Origin: BOG-908 sp965198855
Lineage (GTDB): Bacteria > Pseudomonadota > Alphaproteobacteria > Acetobacterales > Acetobacteraceae
NCBI GenBank assembly: GCA_965198855.1
Contig: CBDAPZ010000001.1
Coordinates: 1,488,001 to 1,552,000 of the forward strand
DNA: 64,000 nucleotides
Reading direction: 5' to 3'
Shown: positions 1 through 7,633 of the stretch, piece by piece
Layout: every line of letters starts with the position of its first letter
Numbering within the stretch: position 1 is the first letter of the stretch
Translations under genes and position numbers: made by a program
Notes under the pieces: model-generated
Database searches by the model: none
The model's input: only the letters and a program-made list of their open reading frames with translations
What the model was told of the DNA's origin: nothing

Positions 1-258
1 CACGCCCATGCGACGGCCGATGGCCGCGCGGCGCGCCTCGCCGGCGGCCCAATAAGCTTCTCCATCGACGGTCACATCGCCGGCCAGCGGGCAGAGCAAC
101 CCGATTATTGCCTTCAGCACCGTGCTCTTGCCGCAACCGCTGCCGCCCATCACCGCAAATATGCTGCCCTTCTTCACATCGAAGGAAAGATCACGCTGTA
201 TCACCTTCTGTCCGTAGGCCAGGGTCAGCCCATGCACGGAAACGAGCGTCTCGTTCAT
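1..258 (-). CDS. ABC transporter ATP-binding protein, MlaF-like (partial)
   Basis: Only the first 86 codons are in the window; the gene runs off the left edge. The Walker A loop reads GGSGCGKST and is preceded by a beta-strand region typical of ABC ATPases (SIFAVMGGSGCGKST). It starts with ATG at 258 and lies 2 nt after the stop of the MlaE-type permease, so the two are one operon. In this family the ATPase drives transport of phospholipids between the outer and inner membranes, with the MlaE permease and an MlaD-type substrate protein, which would lie beyond the edge. The MlaF role is inferred from the neighbour; the ATPase call itself is firm. Confidence 0.85.
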   Translation of the reverse strand, partial: MNETLVSVHGLTLAYGQKVIQRDLSFDVKKGSIFAVMGGSGCGKSTVLKAIIGLLCPLAGDVTVDGEAYWAAGEARRAAIGRRMGV

Positions 259-260
259 GC

Positions 261-1394
261 TCAAAACCCGATCGCATCGGCAATGACGGCGAACACCGCA
301 TCGAGCGCGATCACGCCGACAATCCCGATCACCACCGCGCGTGTCGCAGCATCCCCAACATCGGCGGCACTGCGCCCTGCTTTGAGGCCAATGCGGCAAC
401 TCGTCACCCCGATCAGAACGGCAAACGCAATGCTTTTGATGAACCCGAATACGAATTGGCTGTCGGAAACCGCGCCGATCGTCTGATGAATATAGCCGAT
501 GGCGCTCACATTCAGCATCGCCATCGAGACGACAAGGCCGCCGAACAGACCAACCAGGCAGCCATAAAGATACAGCAGCGGCATGGTGATCACCAAAGCC
601 AGTATGGCCGGCAACAGGATATACTCGGCGACGGGAATGCCCGTCACCTGCAAGGCATCGATTTCCTCGTTGCCCTGCATGGTCGCAATGCGCGCTGCAT
701 AGGCGCCACCAGTGCGGCCGGACATGACGATCGCCGTCATCACCGCTGACATCTCACGTACCGAAGCCAGGCCCACAAGATTGGCGACATACACGTCGGC
801 GGCAAATTTGCGCAACTGCGCCGCTCCGACAAAAGCCAGGATGGCGCCGACCAGGAAATTGACCACACTCACGATGATCAAGGCGGAAGGTCCGGCATCG
901 CGTAGGTCGCGCAGAAAATCCTCTCCGCGCATGCGCGCATCGCCACGCAGCGCACGCGCAGCCCCGGTCGCCGTCTGCGCCAGCAACAACGAAATGGCGC
1001 CCAGTTCGCTTACCAAGCCGATCGTTGTGCCGCCCAGCCAACGTATGGGCGCGAAATGGCGTGGTGCCGCGGGTGCCGGTATCTCTTCGCGGTCCGGCAG
1101 CAGCCCCAGCAGCATCTGTGCCGGCTGCGGCAGGCCGGTCCAGTCGACGCTGCGCTGTGCGGCCGCGGCGGCGCGCTTGGCATCCCACAGGAAGGCGATC
1201 AGCCCGGTGTCCCATTCGCCCACACGGTCCATGGTCACGGCGCAGTCCTGGCGGCCGCCATCGAACAGTTTTTTCGGAAAGGCGGGAATATTGCCGGCCT
1301 GCGCGATCCAGTCGCCGGATAGGGCAAGTTCCACCCCTTGGCCGCGCGAAATCAGCTTGTATGCTGCGCTGCGATGGGCGTCGTCTTGGATCAA
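261..1394 (-). CDS. mlaE: MlaE-family lipid ABC transporter permease with N-terminal STAS-like domain
   Basis: About 377 residues. The N-terminal third resembles the STAS-like domain fused to many alphaproteobacterial MlaE permeases (VELALSGDW). The rest is the MlaE permease fold with several hydrophobic segments and the family signature region (EMSAVMTAIVMSGRTGGAYA, then IDALQVTGIPV). It probably moves phospholipids or related lipids across the inner membrane with the adjacent ATPase. The start is uncertain: the frame stays open upstream to ATG codons at 1493 and 1469, but neither has a good ribosome site. I prefer the TTG at 1394, which gives the usual family length and overlaps the stop of a short leader ORF (TTGA). 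Confidence 0.85.
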   Translation of the reverse strand: MIQDDAHRSAAYKLISRGQGVELALSGDWIAQAGNIPAFPKKLFDGGRQDCAVTMDRVGEWDTGLIAFLWDAKRAAAAAQRSVDWTGLPQPAQMLLGLLPDREEIPAPAAPRHFAPIRWLGGTTIGLVSELGAISLLLAQTATGAARALRGDARMRGEDFLRDLRDAGPSALIIVSVVNFLVGAILAFVGAAQLRKFAADVYVANLVGLASVREMSAVMTAIVMSGRTGGAYAARIATMQGNEEIDALQVTGIPVAEYILLPAILALVITMPLLYLYGCLVGLFGGLVVSMAMLNVSAIGYIHQTIGAVSDSQFVFGFIKSIAFAVLIGVTSCRIGLKAGRSAADVGDAATRAVVIGIVGVIALDAVFAVIADAIGF

Positions 1395-1438
1395 CCGGCA
1401 GAAACCCGCTTGGCCCGGCAATCCTTGAGGGTGTGCAT
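1391..1438 (-). other. Possible 15-codon leader ORF coupled to mlaE
   Basis: A GGAGG ribosome site lies 4 nt before ATG 1438, the best initiation signal upstream of mlaE. That ATG opens a 15-codon frame whose TGA overlaps an in-frame TTG of mlaE as TTGA. It could be a leader peptide coupling translation into mlaE, or a trace of a frameshift near the mlaE start. The arrangement is seen directly; its function is inference. Confidence 0.35.
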
Positions 1439-1521
1439 CGATCCTCCGTGCAGAACGCCTAACCTGCATCCATATTCTCTGTCCATACAGCATTATCCGC
1501 CTGCCGAAGGGGCCGCCAAAC

Positions 1522-2451
1522 GTGACAACCATCTTCATCGACGGCGAAGCCGGCACCACCGGGCTGGGCATCCGCGAGCGGCTGACCCGCCTGCCCGTCG
1601 AACGCCTTGGCATCGCCGAGCGGGACCGCAAGGATCCCGCGGCCCGGCTGGCGGTGATGGCGCGCGCCGACATCGTAATCCTCTGCCTGCCGGATGGCGC
1701 CGCCCGCGAGGCGGTGGCACTGGCGGAAACGCTAGGCGAGGCGGCGCCGCGCATCCTGGATGCCAGTTCCGCCCACCGCACGGCTCCGGGCTGGGTGTAC
1801 GGCTTTGCGGAATTCACCGAGGGCCAAAGCGCGCGCATCGCGCAGGCGCGCCGCGTGAGCAATCCCGGCTGTTACGCCACCGGTGCCATCGCTCTGCTGC
1901 GGCCGCTGGTGAGCGCCGGGCTGATCCCGGTCGATCATCCGCTCACGATCAACGCCGTCAGCGGCTATTCCGGCGGTGGCCGGCAGATGATCGAAGCCCA
2001 TGAACGTGATGGTGGCCCCGCCTTCGAGCTCTATGGCCTTGGCCTGGATCACAAGCACATCCCGGAAATCCAGGCCCATGGCGGCCTGTCGCGCCGACCG
2101 ATCTTCGTGCCGTCCGTCGGGCATTTCGCCCAGGGCATGCTGGTCAGCATCCCCTTGCTGCTCGACACCCTGCCCGGCTGCCCCGACGGTGCGGCCTTGC
2201 GCGCAGCTTTGTCGGCCCATTACGCCGGCTACACCCATGTCTCGGTCGCCGAGCGCGCAGACACGACGCGCATCGAACCGGAAGCCTGCAACGGCACCGA
2301 CCGGCTCGATCTGCATGTCTTCGCCGATGACGCCCATCGCCACACGGTGCTGGTCGCTAGGCTGGACAATCTCGGCAAAGGTGCCTCGGGCGCCGCGGTT
2401 CAGAATCTGCGCTTGATGCTCAACCTCGAGGAGCCGTCCGATCTTGCCTGA
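1522..2451 (+). CDS. argC: N-acetyl-gamma-glutamyl-phosphate reductase, type 2
   Basis: 309 residues, the short type 2 ArgC form. It reduces N-acetyl-glutamyl-phosphate to the semialdehyde with NADPH, the third step of arginine synthesis, in the cytoplasm. The N-terminal dinucleotide-binding loop reads DGEAGTTGLGI, and the catalytic cysteine is C117 in SNPGCYATG. GTG start. It is divergent from mlaE and overlaps the next gene by 8 nt, which suggests translational coupling with the carbonic-anhydrase-like gene. Confidence 0.95.
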   Translation: MTTIFIDGEAGTTGLGIRERLTRLPVERLGIAERDRKDPAARLAVMARADIVILCLPDGAAREAVALAETLGEAAPRILDASSAHRTAPGWVYGFAEFTEGQSARIAQARRVSNPGCYATGAIALLRPLVSAGLIPVDHPLTINAVSGYSGGGRQMIEAHERDGGPAFELYGLGLDHKHIPEIQAHGGLSRRPIFVPSVGHFAQGMLVSIPLLLDTLPGCPDGAALRAALSAHYAGYTHVSVAERADTTRIEPEACNGTDRLDLHVFADDAHRHTVLVARLDNLGKGASGAAVQNLRLMLNLEEPSDLA

Positions 2452-3001
2452 CGAAACCACCCTTGGACCGTTCTGGTCGCTGGACGGCGTCTCGCCGCGC
2501 GTCGCGGAGAGCGCCTGGGTCGCACCGAACGCCGTGGTGATCGGCGATGTCGAGATCGGCGCCGAGGCCAGCATCTGGTTCAATTGCGTTCTGCGCGGCG
2601 ATACCAACCTCATCCGCGTGGGCGCACGCAGCAATGTACAGGATGGTACGGTGCTGCATGTGAATCGCGGAGAAGGCATGGCGTGCCTTATCGGCGAGGA
2701 CGTCACAATCGGCCATAGCGCCATCGTGCACGCCGCCTGCCTGCATGACCGCGCCTTCGTCGCCATGGCCGCCGTGGTGCTGGACGGCGCGGTGATCGAA
2801 AGCGGCGGCGTGCTCGCAGCCGGCGCGGTGCTCACCCCCGGCAAGCGCATCGGGCCGAACGAAATGTGGGCCGGAACGCCTGCCAAGCTGGTGCGCGTGC
2901 TGTCGGAAGAAGAGCGCGCGCGCTTTGCTGTTACCGCGCCTGGCTATGTAGAAAACGCGAAACGTTTTCGACTGGGGTTAAAGAAAGCAGTTCTTTTTTG
3001 A
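2444..3001 (+). CDS. Gamma-class carbonic anhydrase / left-handed beta-helix protein
   Basis: 185 residues with hexapeptide repeats of the left-handed beta-helix fold. The three metal-ligand histidines of gamma carbonic anhydrases are in place (H72 in LHV, H91 and H96 in IGHSAIVH), along with RGDTNLIRVG and QDGTVLH. It likely hydrates CO2 or is a related metal-binding trimer. TTG start overlapping argC, with GAGG upstream. The last residues (KKAVLF) are encoded inside the first arm of an intergenic hairpin repeat, and the TGA stop lies in the hairpin loop, so the C-terminus looks extended by the element. Confidence 0.9.
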   Translation: MPDETTLGPFWSLDGVSPRVAESAWVAPNAVVIGDVEIGAEASIWFNCVLRGDTNLIRVGARSNVQDGTVLHVNRGEGMACLIGEDVTIGHSAIVHAACLHDRAFVAMAAVVLDGAVIESGGVLAAGAVLTPGKRIGPNEMWAGTPAKLVRVLSEEERARFAVTAPGYVENAKRFRLGLKKAVLF

Positions 3002-3106
3002 AAAAAAGAACCAAAAAACTTTTATGTATATAAGATACGCTACCGGATAGAACCGCGACGGCGACATAAAGGTCTTTTGCTTCTTGTCTTCAGAAAAGAA
3101 GACCTC
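2979..3106. repeat. A/T-rich composite hairpin element, copy 1
   Basis: Two A/T-rich hairpins (2986-3012 and 3067-3105) are separated by a spacer holding GGATAGAACCGCGACGGC. The first arm pair is GTTCTTTTTT / AAAAAAGAAC; the second is bounded by AGGTC / GACCT. The same spacer motif recurs near 61220 and, reversed, near 25840. It follows the carbonic anhydrase gene, whose stop lies inside the first hairpin. Likely acts as a transcription terminator. Confidence 0.8.
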
Positions 3107-3177
3107 ACCCCCCCTTTACTTTATTTCCCCTTTTTGTTCCGACATATGATATAGATCGCGCATCGGGAGGCATCGCC

Positions 3178-3498
3178 GTGTCCGAAATGATCTCGCTACC
3201 TGTCCTGCAGAGTGCTGTCGACAACCTGCGCCGCAGGGCGGCCGACATGTCATCGCTCGAGAGATGCAAATTGCATTGCCTCGAGGAGAATTTGCGGATC
3301 GTCAGGGATCAGCAAATGTGCGAGCGTGCGGACCTGTTATTCGCCAGATATTGTTTAGCCGCTCGCACCATGCAGGCAAACGCAGATGCCGCCGGAGAAA
3401 TCGCGGACGCCATTTGGGTCTCCAATTGCATCGTTTCGAGAAACTCGCGTGATGCGATCCAACGCAGCCGCAGACTGATCGACGTCTGTCACGCCTAA
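3178..3498 (+). CDS. Small orphan protein with LERxKLHCL core (paralogue of 11970-12194)
   Basis: 106 residues, no family recognised. GTG start behind GGGAGG. The N-terminal 45 residues are amphipathic and helical, and the stretch VLQSAVDNLRRRAADMSSLE then KLHCLEENL matches a second small gene at 11970. The C-terminal half is cysteine-containing (six Cys in total) and not shared. It stands alone between a repeat element and a LexA box. The helical, charged look would fit a small regulatory or partner-binding protein, but nothing in the sequence shows a function. Confidence 0.65.
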   Translation: MSEMISLPVLQSAVDNLRRRAADMSSLERCKLHCLEENLRIVRDQQMCERADLLFARYCLAARTMQANADAAGEIADAIWVSNCIVSRNSRDAIQRSRRLIDVCHA

Positions 3499-3502
3499 CA
3501 AT

Positions 3503-3517
3503 GTTCTTGTCTTGTTC
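3503..3517 (+). promoter_or_regulatory. LexA (SOS) box, GTTC-N7-GTTC
   Basis: An exact direct repeat GTTC TTGTCTT GTTC, the operator known for alphaproteobacterial LexA. It ends 25 nt before the ATG of the small gene at 3543. A near-identical box precedes the next gene, which makes chance occurrence unlikely. Confidence 0.75.
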
Positions 3518-3542
3518 TCTCGTCGCCGCTAAGACCCAAGCT

Positions 3543-3743
3543 ATGTCGTTTGCTCCAGCCAACCTTGAACCCGTCCCTTTCGGTGAAGTCGCCGATGTCC
3601 TCGCCGAAGCCGCCAAACGCAGTGCCGGCGGTGGCCCGCTCTACATCGTCATCGCTCAGGGCCGAGACCTGGCGTCCGCCCTGGAGAACGCCGGTTTCGT
3701 TGTGATGCGCCGCCCATCTGCGAGCCCGCAACTGACCTTGTAG
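3543..3743 (+). CDS. Small protein behind a LexA box, possible SOS-induced gene
   Basis: 66 residues from ATG 3543; no family recognised. An upstream in-frame ATG at 3501 lies inside the LexA box, so it is not the start. The sequence has a helical N-terminal half (EVADVLAEAAKR) and a short alpha/beta-like part (GPLYIVIAQG, ENAGFVVMRR). No signal peptide or membrane segment. Its placement right behind a LexA operator suggests damage-induced expression. It could be a division inhibitor or other small SOS effector, as many bacteria carry unrelated ones; that is speculation. Confidence 0.55.
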   Translation: MSFAPANLEPVPFGEVADVLAEAAKRSAGGGPLYIVIAQGRDLASALENAGFVVMRRPSASPQLTL

Positions 3744-3767
3744 ACCATCATTCCATCCATCATAATT

Positions 3768-3782
3768 GTTCTTGCTTTGTTC
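3768..3782 (+). promoter_or_regulatory. LexA (SOS) box, GTTC-N7-GTTC
   Basis: GTTC TTGCTTT GTTC with the exact 7-nt spacing of the alphaproteobacterial LexA operator. It ends 44 nt before the ATG of the VOC-family gene. It shares 14 of 15 positions' pattern with the box at 3503, including the TTG following the first GTTC. Confidence 0.75.
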
Positions 3783-3826
3783 TCGTGCAATTGTAAGGTC
3801 GCACTATCCAACAGGAAGAGGCGACC

Positions 3827-4198
3827 ATGATCGGCTATGTCACGCTCGGCACGAACGATCTCGCAAAAGCTGCGGCGTTCTATGATGCCATCGCCCTCGA
3901 ATTGGGCGTGGGCCGTTTGATGGAGCATGCCACCTACATTGCGTGGGGCTGCGCTGGCGGTGCTGCCGGCATGGGGCTTACGAAGCCGTTCGACGGCGCA
4001 ACTGCCACAGTGGGAAACGGCGTGATGGTGGCGCTCGAAGCCCGCGACCCTGCGCAGGTCGATCGCCTGCACGCGCTTGCGCTGCGCCTCGGCGGCGCCG
4101 ATGAGGGCGCGCCGGGCGATCGTGGCGGCGGCTTCTATGCAGCATATTTCCGTGATCTGGACGGCAATAAGCTAAACGCGTTCTTCATCATTCAGTGA
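3827..4198 (+). CDS. VOC-family (glyoxalase/bleomycin-resistance fold) protein, probably SOS-controlled
   Basis: 123 residues, one vicinal-oxygen-chelate unit: MIGYVTLGTNDLAKAAAFYD at the start and YFRDLDGNKLNAFF at the end, the usual family bookends. Such proteins are metal-dependent lyases or dioxygenases, or drug-binding proteins. The strong ribosome site AGGAAGAGG precedes the ATG. The LexA box 44 nt upstream points to DNA-damage induction, so a role in detoxifying damage products or binding a DNA-damaging drug is possible. Substrate unknown. Confidence 0.85.
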   Translation: MIGYVTLGTNDLAKAAAFYDAIALELGVGRLMEHATYIAWGCAGGAAGMGLTKPFDGATATVGNGVMVALEARDPAQVDRLHALALRLGGADEGAPGDRGGGFYAAYFRDLDGNKLNAFFIIQ

Positions 4199-4284
4199 TC
4201 GGATCGCCGCTGGTTGCAATGATCCGTTAAAGGGCCGCTTGTGATCACGCGCATGCCATTTTCGCGCTGAGGGAACCATTCGAC

Positions 4285-5493
4285 ATGTCTGAACCTCAAC
4301 GCTTGGCTCGTGAGGGAGCCCTATCCGAAGTGAAGGCACCCCTGCCACTTGTGCTTTTCGCCGATGAACGGGACGCCGGCGACATCCTTCGGGCCGTTGT
4401 CACGATGAGCCCGCTGCCGATGGTGCTGACCGATCCCAACCAGCCCGACAGCCCGGTGGTCTTTCTCAACCAGGCTTTTACAGCGCTGACCGGCTACACC
4501 GAAGACGAGGTGCTCGGCACCAATTGCCGCTTCCTCCAGGGACCGGACACCGACCCGGCTTCGATCCAGGTCCTGGCGGACGCCGTGCGCCACAATCTCC
4601 ATACGCAAGTAGAGCTATGGAACTATCGAAAGGACGGCAGCCCGTTCTGGAATTCCATGTTCATCGGTCCGGTCTGCGATCGCAACGGCAAGCTGCTGTA
4701 CCATTTCGGCAGCCAGGTGGATGCGACGAGCCGCCGGGAGGCCGATGAGGCCAAGGCCCGGGCGCAGCGGATGGACACCCTGGGATCGATGGCGGCCGGC
4801 ATCGCTCACGAATTCAACAACCTGATGACGGTGGTTGCCGGCAATGTGGAGGCCGTCGCTGCCGAACCCCTCACAGTGCGCCAGACAGAACGACTCGGCC
4901 GCATAGAATGGGCCTCGCGCGCGGCCGGACGCCTCACGCAGCAGATGCTGTCCTTCGCAGGACGGCAGAGCCTGGTGGATGGTGTCGTCGATCTCAACCA
5001 GGTCGTCGGGGATTTCGACCGTCTTCTCACCCAGATTGCCTCTTCCAAGGCCAGGGTCGAGGTTCGCCTGCATGGCAAGCCGCTTCTCGCCCGCGTCGAT
5101 GTCGGCCAACTCGAACTGGCACTCATCAACCTGGTCAGGAATGCGTCCGACGCCTCGCCATCAGGCGGCCTGATCATCGTAGCGACAGCGGAGACCGTGG
5201 TGGATGGAAAGGCTGCCGTGGAGGTCGCCGTCGCCGATAACGGCACCGGCATGTCCACCGAGATTGCAGCACGCGCCACAGAAGCCTTCTTCACCACCAA
5301 AGGGCACGGCAAAGGCACCGGGCTGGGCTTGAGCATGGTAACCGGGTTCTGCCAGGCGGCAGGCGGCACCATGGTGCTCGAGACCGGAGAGGGTGAGGGC
5401 ACGACCATCCGCATGCGGCTGCCGGCGTGCCACGCCGCTCCCGAACCTGCCATAAATCTTCGGCAAAGCTATGGCAGCGTCGGCCAAAGCTGA
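4285..5493 (+). CDS. LOV-domain blue-light sensor histidine kinase
   Basis: 402 residues, soluble. Residues about 35-150 form a PAS/LOV domain with all LOV flavin signatures: GTNCRFLQG with photoactive C81, N113 and N123 in NYRKDGSPFWN, and Q144 in GSQVD. The dimerisation helix carries phospho-acceptor H175 in GIAHEFNN. The ATPase domain follows (NLVRNASDAS, VADNGTGM, GKGTGLGLS). Light forms a flavin-cysteine adduct in this family and changes kinase output. A lone receiver protein follows within about 80 nt and is the likely partner. Confidence 0.92.
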   Translation: MSEPQRLAREGALSEVKAPLPLVLFADERDAGDILRAVVTMSPLPMVLTDPNQPDSPVVFLNQAFTALTGYTEDEVLGTNCRFLQGPDTDPASIQVLADAVRHNLHTQVELWNYRKDGSPFWNSMFIGPVCDRNGKLLYHFGSQVDATSRREADEAKARAQRMDTLGSMAAGIAHEFNNLMTVVAGNVEAVAAEPLTVRQTERLGRIEWASRAAGRLTQQMLSFAGRQSLVDGVVDLNQVVGDFDRLLTQIASSKARVEVRLHGKPLLARVDVGQLELALINLVRNASDASPSGGLIIVATAETVVDGKAAVEVAVADNGTGMSTEIAARATEAFFTTKGHGKGTGLGLSMVTGFCQAAGGTMVLETGEGEGTTIRMRLPACHAAPEPAINLRQSYGSVGQS

Positions 5494-5573
5494 ATATCGC
5501 CAGGCGAGTTGTCTGCCGCGAACAACAACACGTCAGGCGGGCAACTGCGACAATGCTGCAGGCTTCTGCAAAG

Positions 5574-5969
5574 ATGAGCGATAGCCGCAGCGAAAACGAT
5601 AACATCAACGTACTGGTCGTGGAGGACGAGGATCTCATTAGAGACATGCTCGTAGAGACGTTGGCCGATATCGGATTTGAGGTTCATCAGGCGGCCCACT
5701 CAGCTGAAGCGATCGAGCTTCTCGAGCAGCGTTGGGAGGCAATTCACGTTCTGTTTACCGACATCAACATGCCTGGTGTGATGGACGGCGTTGCACTTGC
5801 CCACCACGCCGACAAGCACTGGCCGCGCATCGCGTTGCTGGTGACGTCCGCGCTACCCCTGAAAGACCGTGAACTCCCGCCACGCGCCAGGTTCGTCGGA
5901 AAGCCGTATCGGACGGGACACATCGTCACGCACATCCGCGAGCTCACGCGTGCAGCAGACGCGCGCTGA
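5574..5969 (+). CDS. Single-domain response regulator (receiver only)
   Basis: 131 residues consisting of one receiver domain: acidic pair E17/D18 (VVEDED), phospho-acceptor D63 in LFTDINMP, S92 in TSA and K110 in FVGKPY. No output domain. Start chosen at ATG 5574, with ATG 5553 possible in frame; neither has a strong ribosome site. It lies directly after the LOV kinase and probably takes its phosphate, passing the light signal on by protein contact. Confidence 0.88.
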   Translation: MSDSRSENDNINVLVVEDEDLIRDMLVETLADIGFEVHQAAHSAEAIELLEQRWEAIHVLFTDINMPGVMDGVALAHHADKHWPRIALLVTSALPLKDRELPPRARFVGKPYRTGHIVTHIRELTRAADAR

Positions 5970-6476
5970 GCCGTCTGGTTCACCGTCGCGTCGGCCTCGG
6001 CATATGCTCCAATACCCGTGTTGGTGACGTCATCTGATATCGTTGCTTTGATGGCAGGGAGCGGCACAGACCAACGCTTGGGTCCATGCGCGTCAGCTGG
6101 CGCCTCTCGCTGTTGGCCCTAGCTTGATCGAAGGGTGTGTGCCCAAGCTATCGGCCACTCAACGGTTCACCTGGTCTAGACCCGACCAAAGCCATGACGA
6201 CTATATCACAGACCGTCATGGGTGCCTGCCGGAAACCAAGAGACTGGATGGGCTGATGAATTCGCGATTGTTCCAGGCGTGCACGCTACGATGGATGGAA
6301 ATCGGACCCAATGGCTACGGGCCGCCGCAAGTCGCCCAGTGACGCTTGAGCGCACCCGCGAAGGTCGCCACGGCCGGCTCCAAGCCACTTAAGTCAACTA
6401 AGAGGTACTTAATGGCTTGATGCCAGCAATAGCTTTTTGTTACGGTGGCGCCAAAGAAGGCGAGGAGGAACGAGCA
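5970..6476. other. Gene-free stretch before the protease gene
   Basis: No reading frame here looks coding. Composition drops in GC toward the right. It holds a long inverted repeat at 6381-6419 and the GAGGAGG ribosome site (6462-6468) of the Asp-zincin gene. No integrase remnant or clear attachment repeat was seen. Confidence 0.5.
6381..6419. promoter_or_regulatory. 13-bp inverted repeat upstream of the protease gene
   Basis: CAAGCCA(C)TTAAGT and ACTTAATGGCTTG pair over 13 bp with one bulged base and a 12-nt loop. It ends 57 nt before the ATG of the Asp-zincin gene. It has no U-run after it, so an operator or mRNA leader structure is more likely than a terminator. Confidence 0.5.
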
Positions 6477-7109
6477 ATGTCAATGTCGTTGAGCGACAAG
6501 CGGTTCTACCGTGACACTACCATCAAGCCTAAAGCGGGCGGCGGTGCGATCAGGTTAAAACATCGCGAAGTATTCCTGTCCGACAGCCTGAAAAAGGCGA
6601 CGGAAAAAACTATCACCGATTCCCGTTTCAACATCATGACAGCACTCGCGCGTATGAGCATGAACCCGGCGCCGGCTAATGTGACCACCGGCTTGACCCA
6701 ATATTTCAAGACATCGGACGCCGCCGACATCCTCAAAATCAAAGCTACATTGGAAAAAATTTCAAATGGCATCAACGGTGATGTCACGATCAAGGTCTCG
6801 CATATGAACGCCGCCTACCTAGAGCCGGGCGAGACCAAGGCAGACATAAAGAACGTCGAAGGCTATGTGCGTGGCGGGAACAAAGGCGACATTCACGTCA
6901 CCCCGGACTACGTCAAGAGCAACGCAAAACAAGCCGTGCGCGTGTTCATCCATGAGGCATCGCACAAATATGCCAGCACTGACGATTTCGACGAGAAAGG
7001 CTACATCTATTCCGACGGTTCGGATTTCCGCTCGCCCGGCATCACCAAGGATCAATGCATCAACAACGCCGATAGTTATGCGTATTTCGTTATGATGGCG
7101 GGGGCTTGA
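6477..7109 (+). CDS. Asp-zincin (M35-like) metallo-endopeptidase
   Basis: 210 residues. The zinc motif HEASH is at 159-163, followed by STDDF (candidate Asp ligand D169/D170) and NADSYAYF at 197-204, the pattern of deuterolysin and lysine-specific metallo-endopeptidases. No signal peptide is visible, which is unusual since most relatives are secreted; it may use another export route or act inside the cell. Strong ribosome site GAGGAGG before ATG 6477. Codon use is more A-rich than its neighbours and it sits next to the 3' end of tRNA-Thr, both hints of horizontal transfer. Target unknown. Confidence 0.8.
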   Translation: MSMSLSDKRFYRDTTIKPKAGGGAIRLKHREVFLSDSLKKATEKTITDSRFNIMTALARMSMNPAPANVTTGLTQYFKTSDAADILKIKATLEKISNGINGDVTIKVSHMNAAYLEPGETKADIKNVEGYVRGGNKGDIHVTPDYVKSNAKQAVRVFIHEASHKYASTDDFDEKGYIYSDGSDFRSPGITKDQCINNADSYAYFVMMAGA

Positions 7110-7119
7110 TGCGGCGCAG

Positions 7120-7194
7120 TGGTGCCGGGTGAGAGGATTGAACTCCCGACCTTCGGTTTACAAAACCGCTGCACTACCGCTGTGCTAACCCGGC
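7120..7194 (-). tRNA. tRNA-Thr (anticodon TGT)
   Basis: 75 nt including encoded CCA. The acceptor stem is GCCGGGT / ACCCGGC, with D-arm GCAC/GTGC, anticodon loop TTTGTAA and T-loop TTCAATC. Its 3' end faces the Asp-zincin gene. Confidence 0.95.
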
Positions 7195-7633
7195 CGTGCC
7201 TTGTCGTCATTGGGCTTGCAAAATCCGTCCAGCTCGCCCGACGGGACGTGTTCAACGGTGTTCGCGCTTCACCCTTTGCCGGAAGCTTGTAGCTTACCAA
7301 TAGCTGCCAGTGCAACTATGCTTGGTGCGTCACGCCCCGGCGATCGGGATAGAACCCTTTCGTTTCTCAAACACATTGGCAAGTTCAAGGCGCGGTGTAC
7401 ATACGGCAGGCCGTGCTGGGTGTCGAACCGGCGGCACGACGATCCAGCCCTAATCGCGTTGCGTCAGCGTTGCATCAGGCGCTGCCGCCAGATCGAGCTT
7501 TTTTAACCATCGCGTGAACAAAGTCTCATGACGCGAGTTTCACCATATGGACGATGGATTGTTCAGCCCTGCGGCCCTAATGCCACAGGCAAGCGGTAAT
7601 GCACCGCGACAGCGCCCTTTGGAGACAACACCC
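7195..7633. other. Gene-free stretch upstream of the Do-type protease
   Basis: No convincing gene. At 7458-7478 a direct repeat GTTGCGTCAG / GTTGCATCAG is spaced 11 bp apart, one helical turn, and could be a regulator site for the protease gene, though it is about 150 nt upstream of the start. Otherwise nothing stands out. Confidence 0.35.

Noticed and set aside
6124..6342. 72-codon frame in the gap before the Asp-zincin gene
   Set aside because: No ribosome site, no coding-like composition, no recognised motif.
6000..7194. Possible genomic island with attachment repeats at tRNA-Thr
   Set aside because: I looked for a copy of the tRNA 3' end left of the protease gene and saw none, and there is no integrase.
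7201..7506. 101-codon frame downstream of tRNA-Thr(TGT)
   Set aside because: Sequence looks random and lacks a ribosome site.
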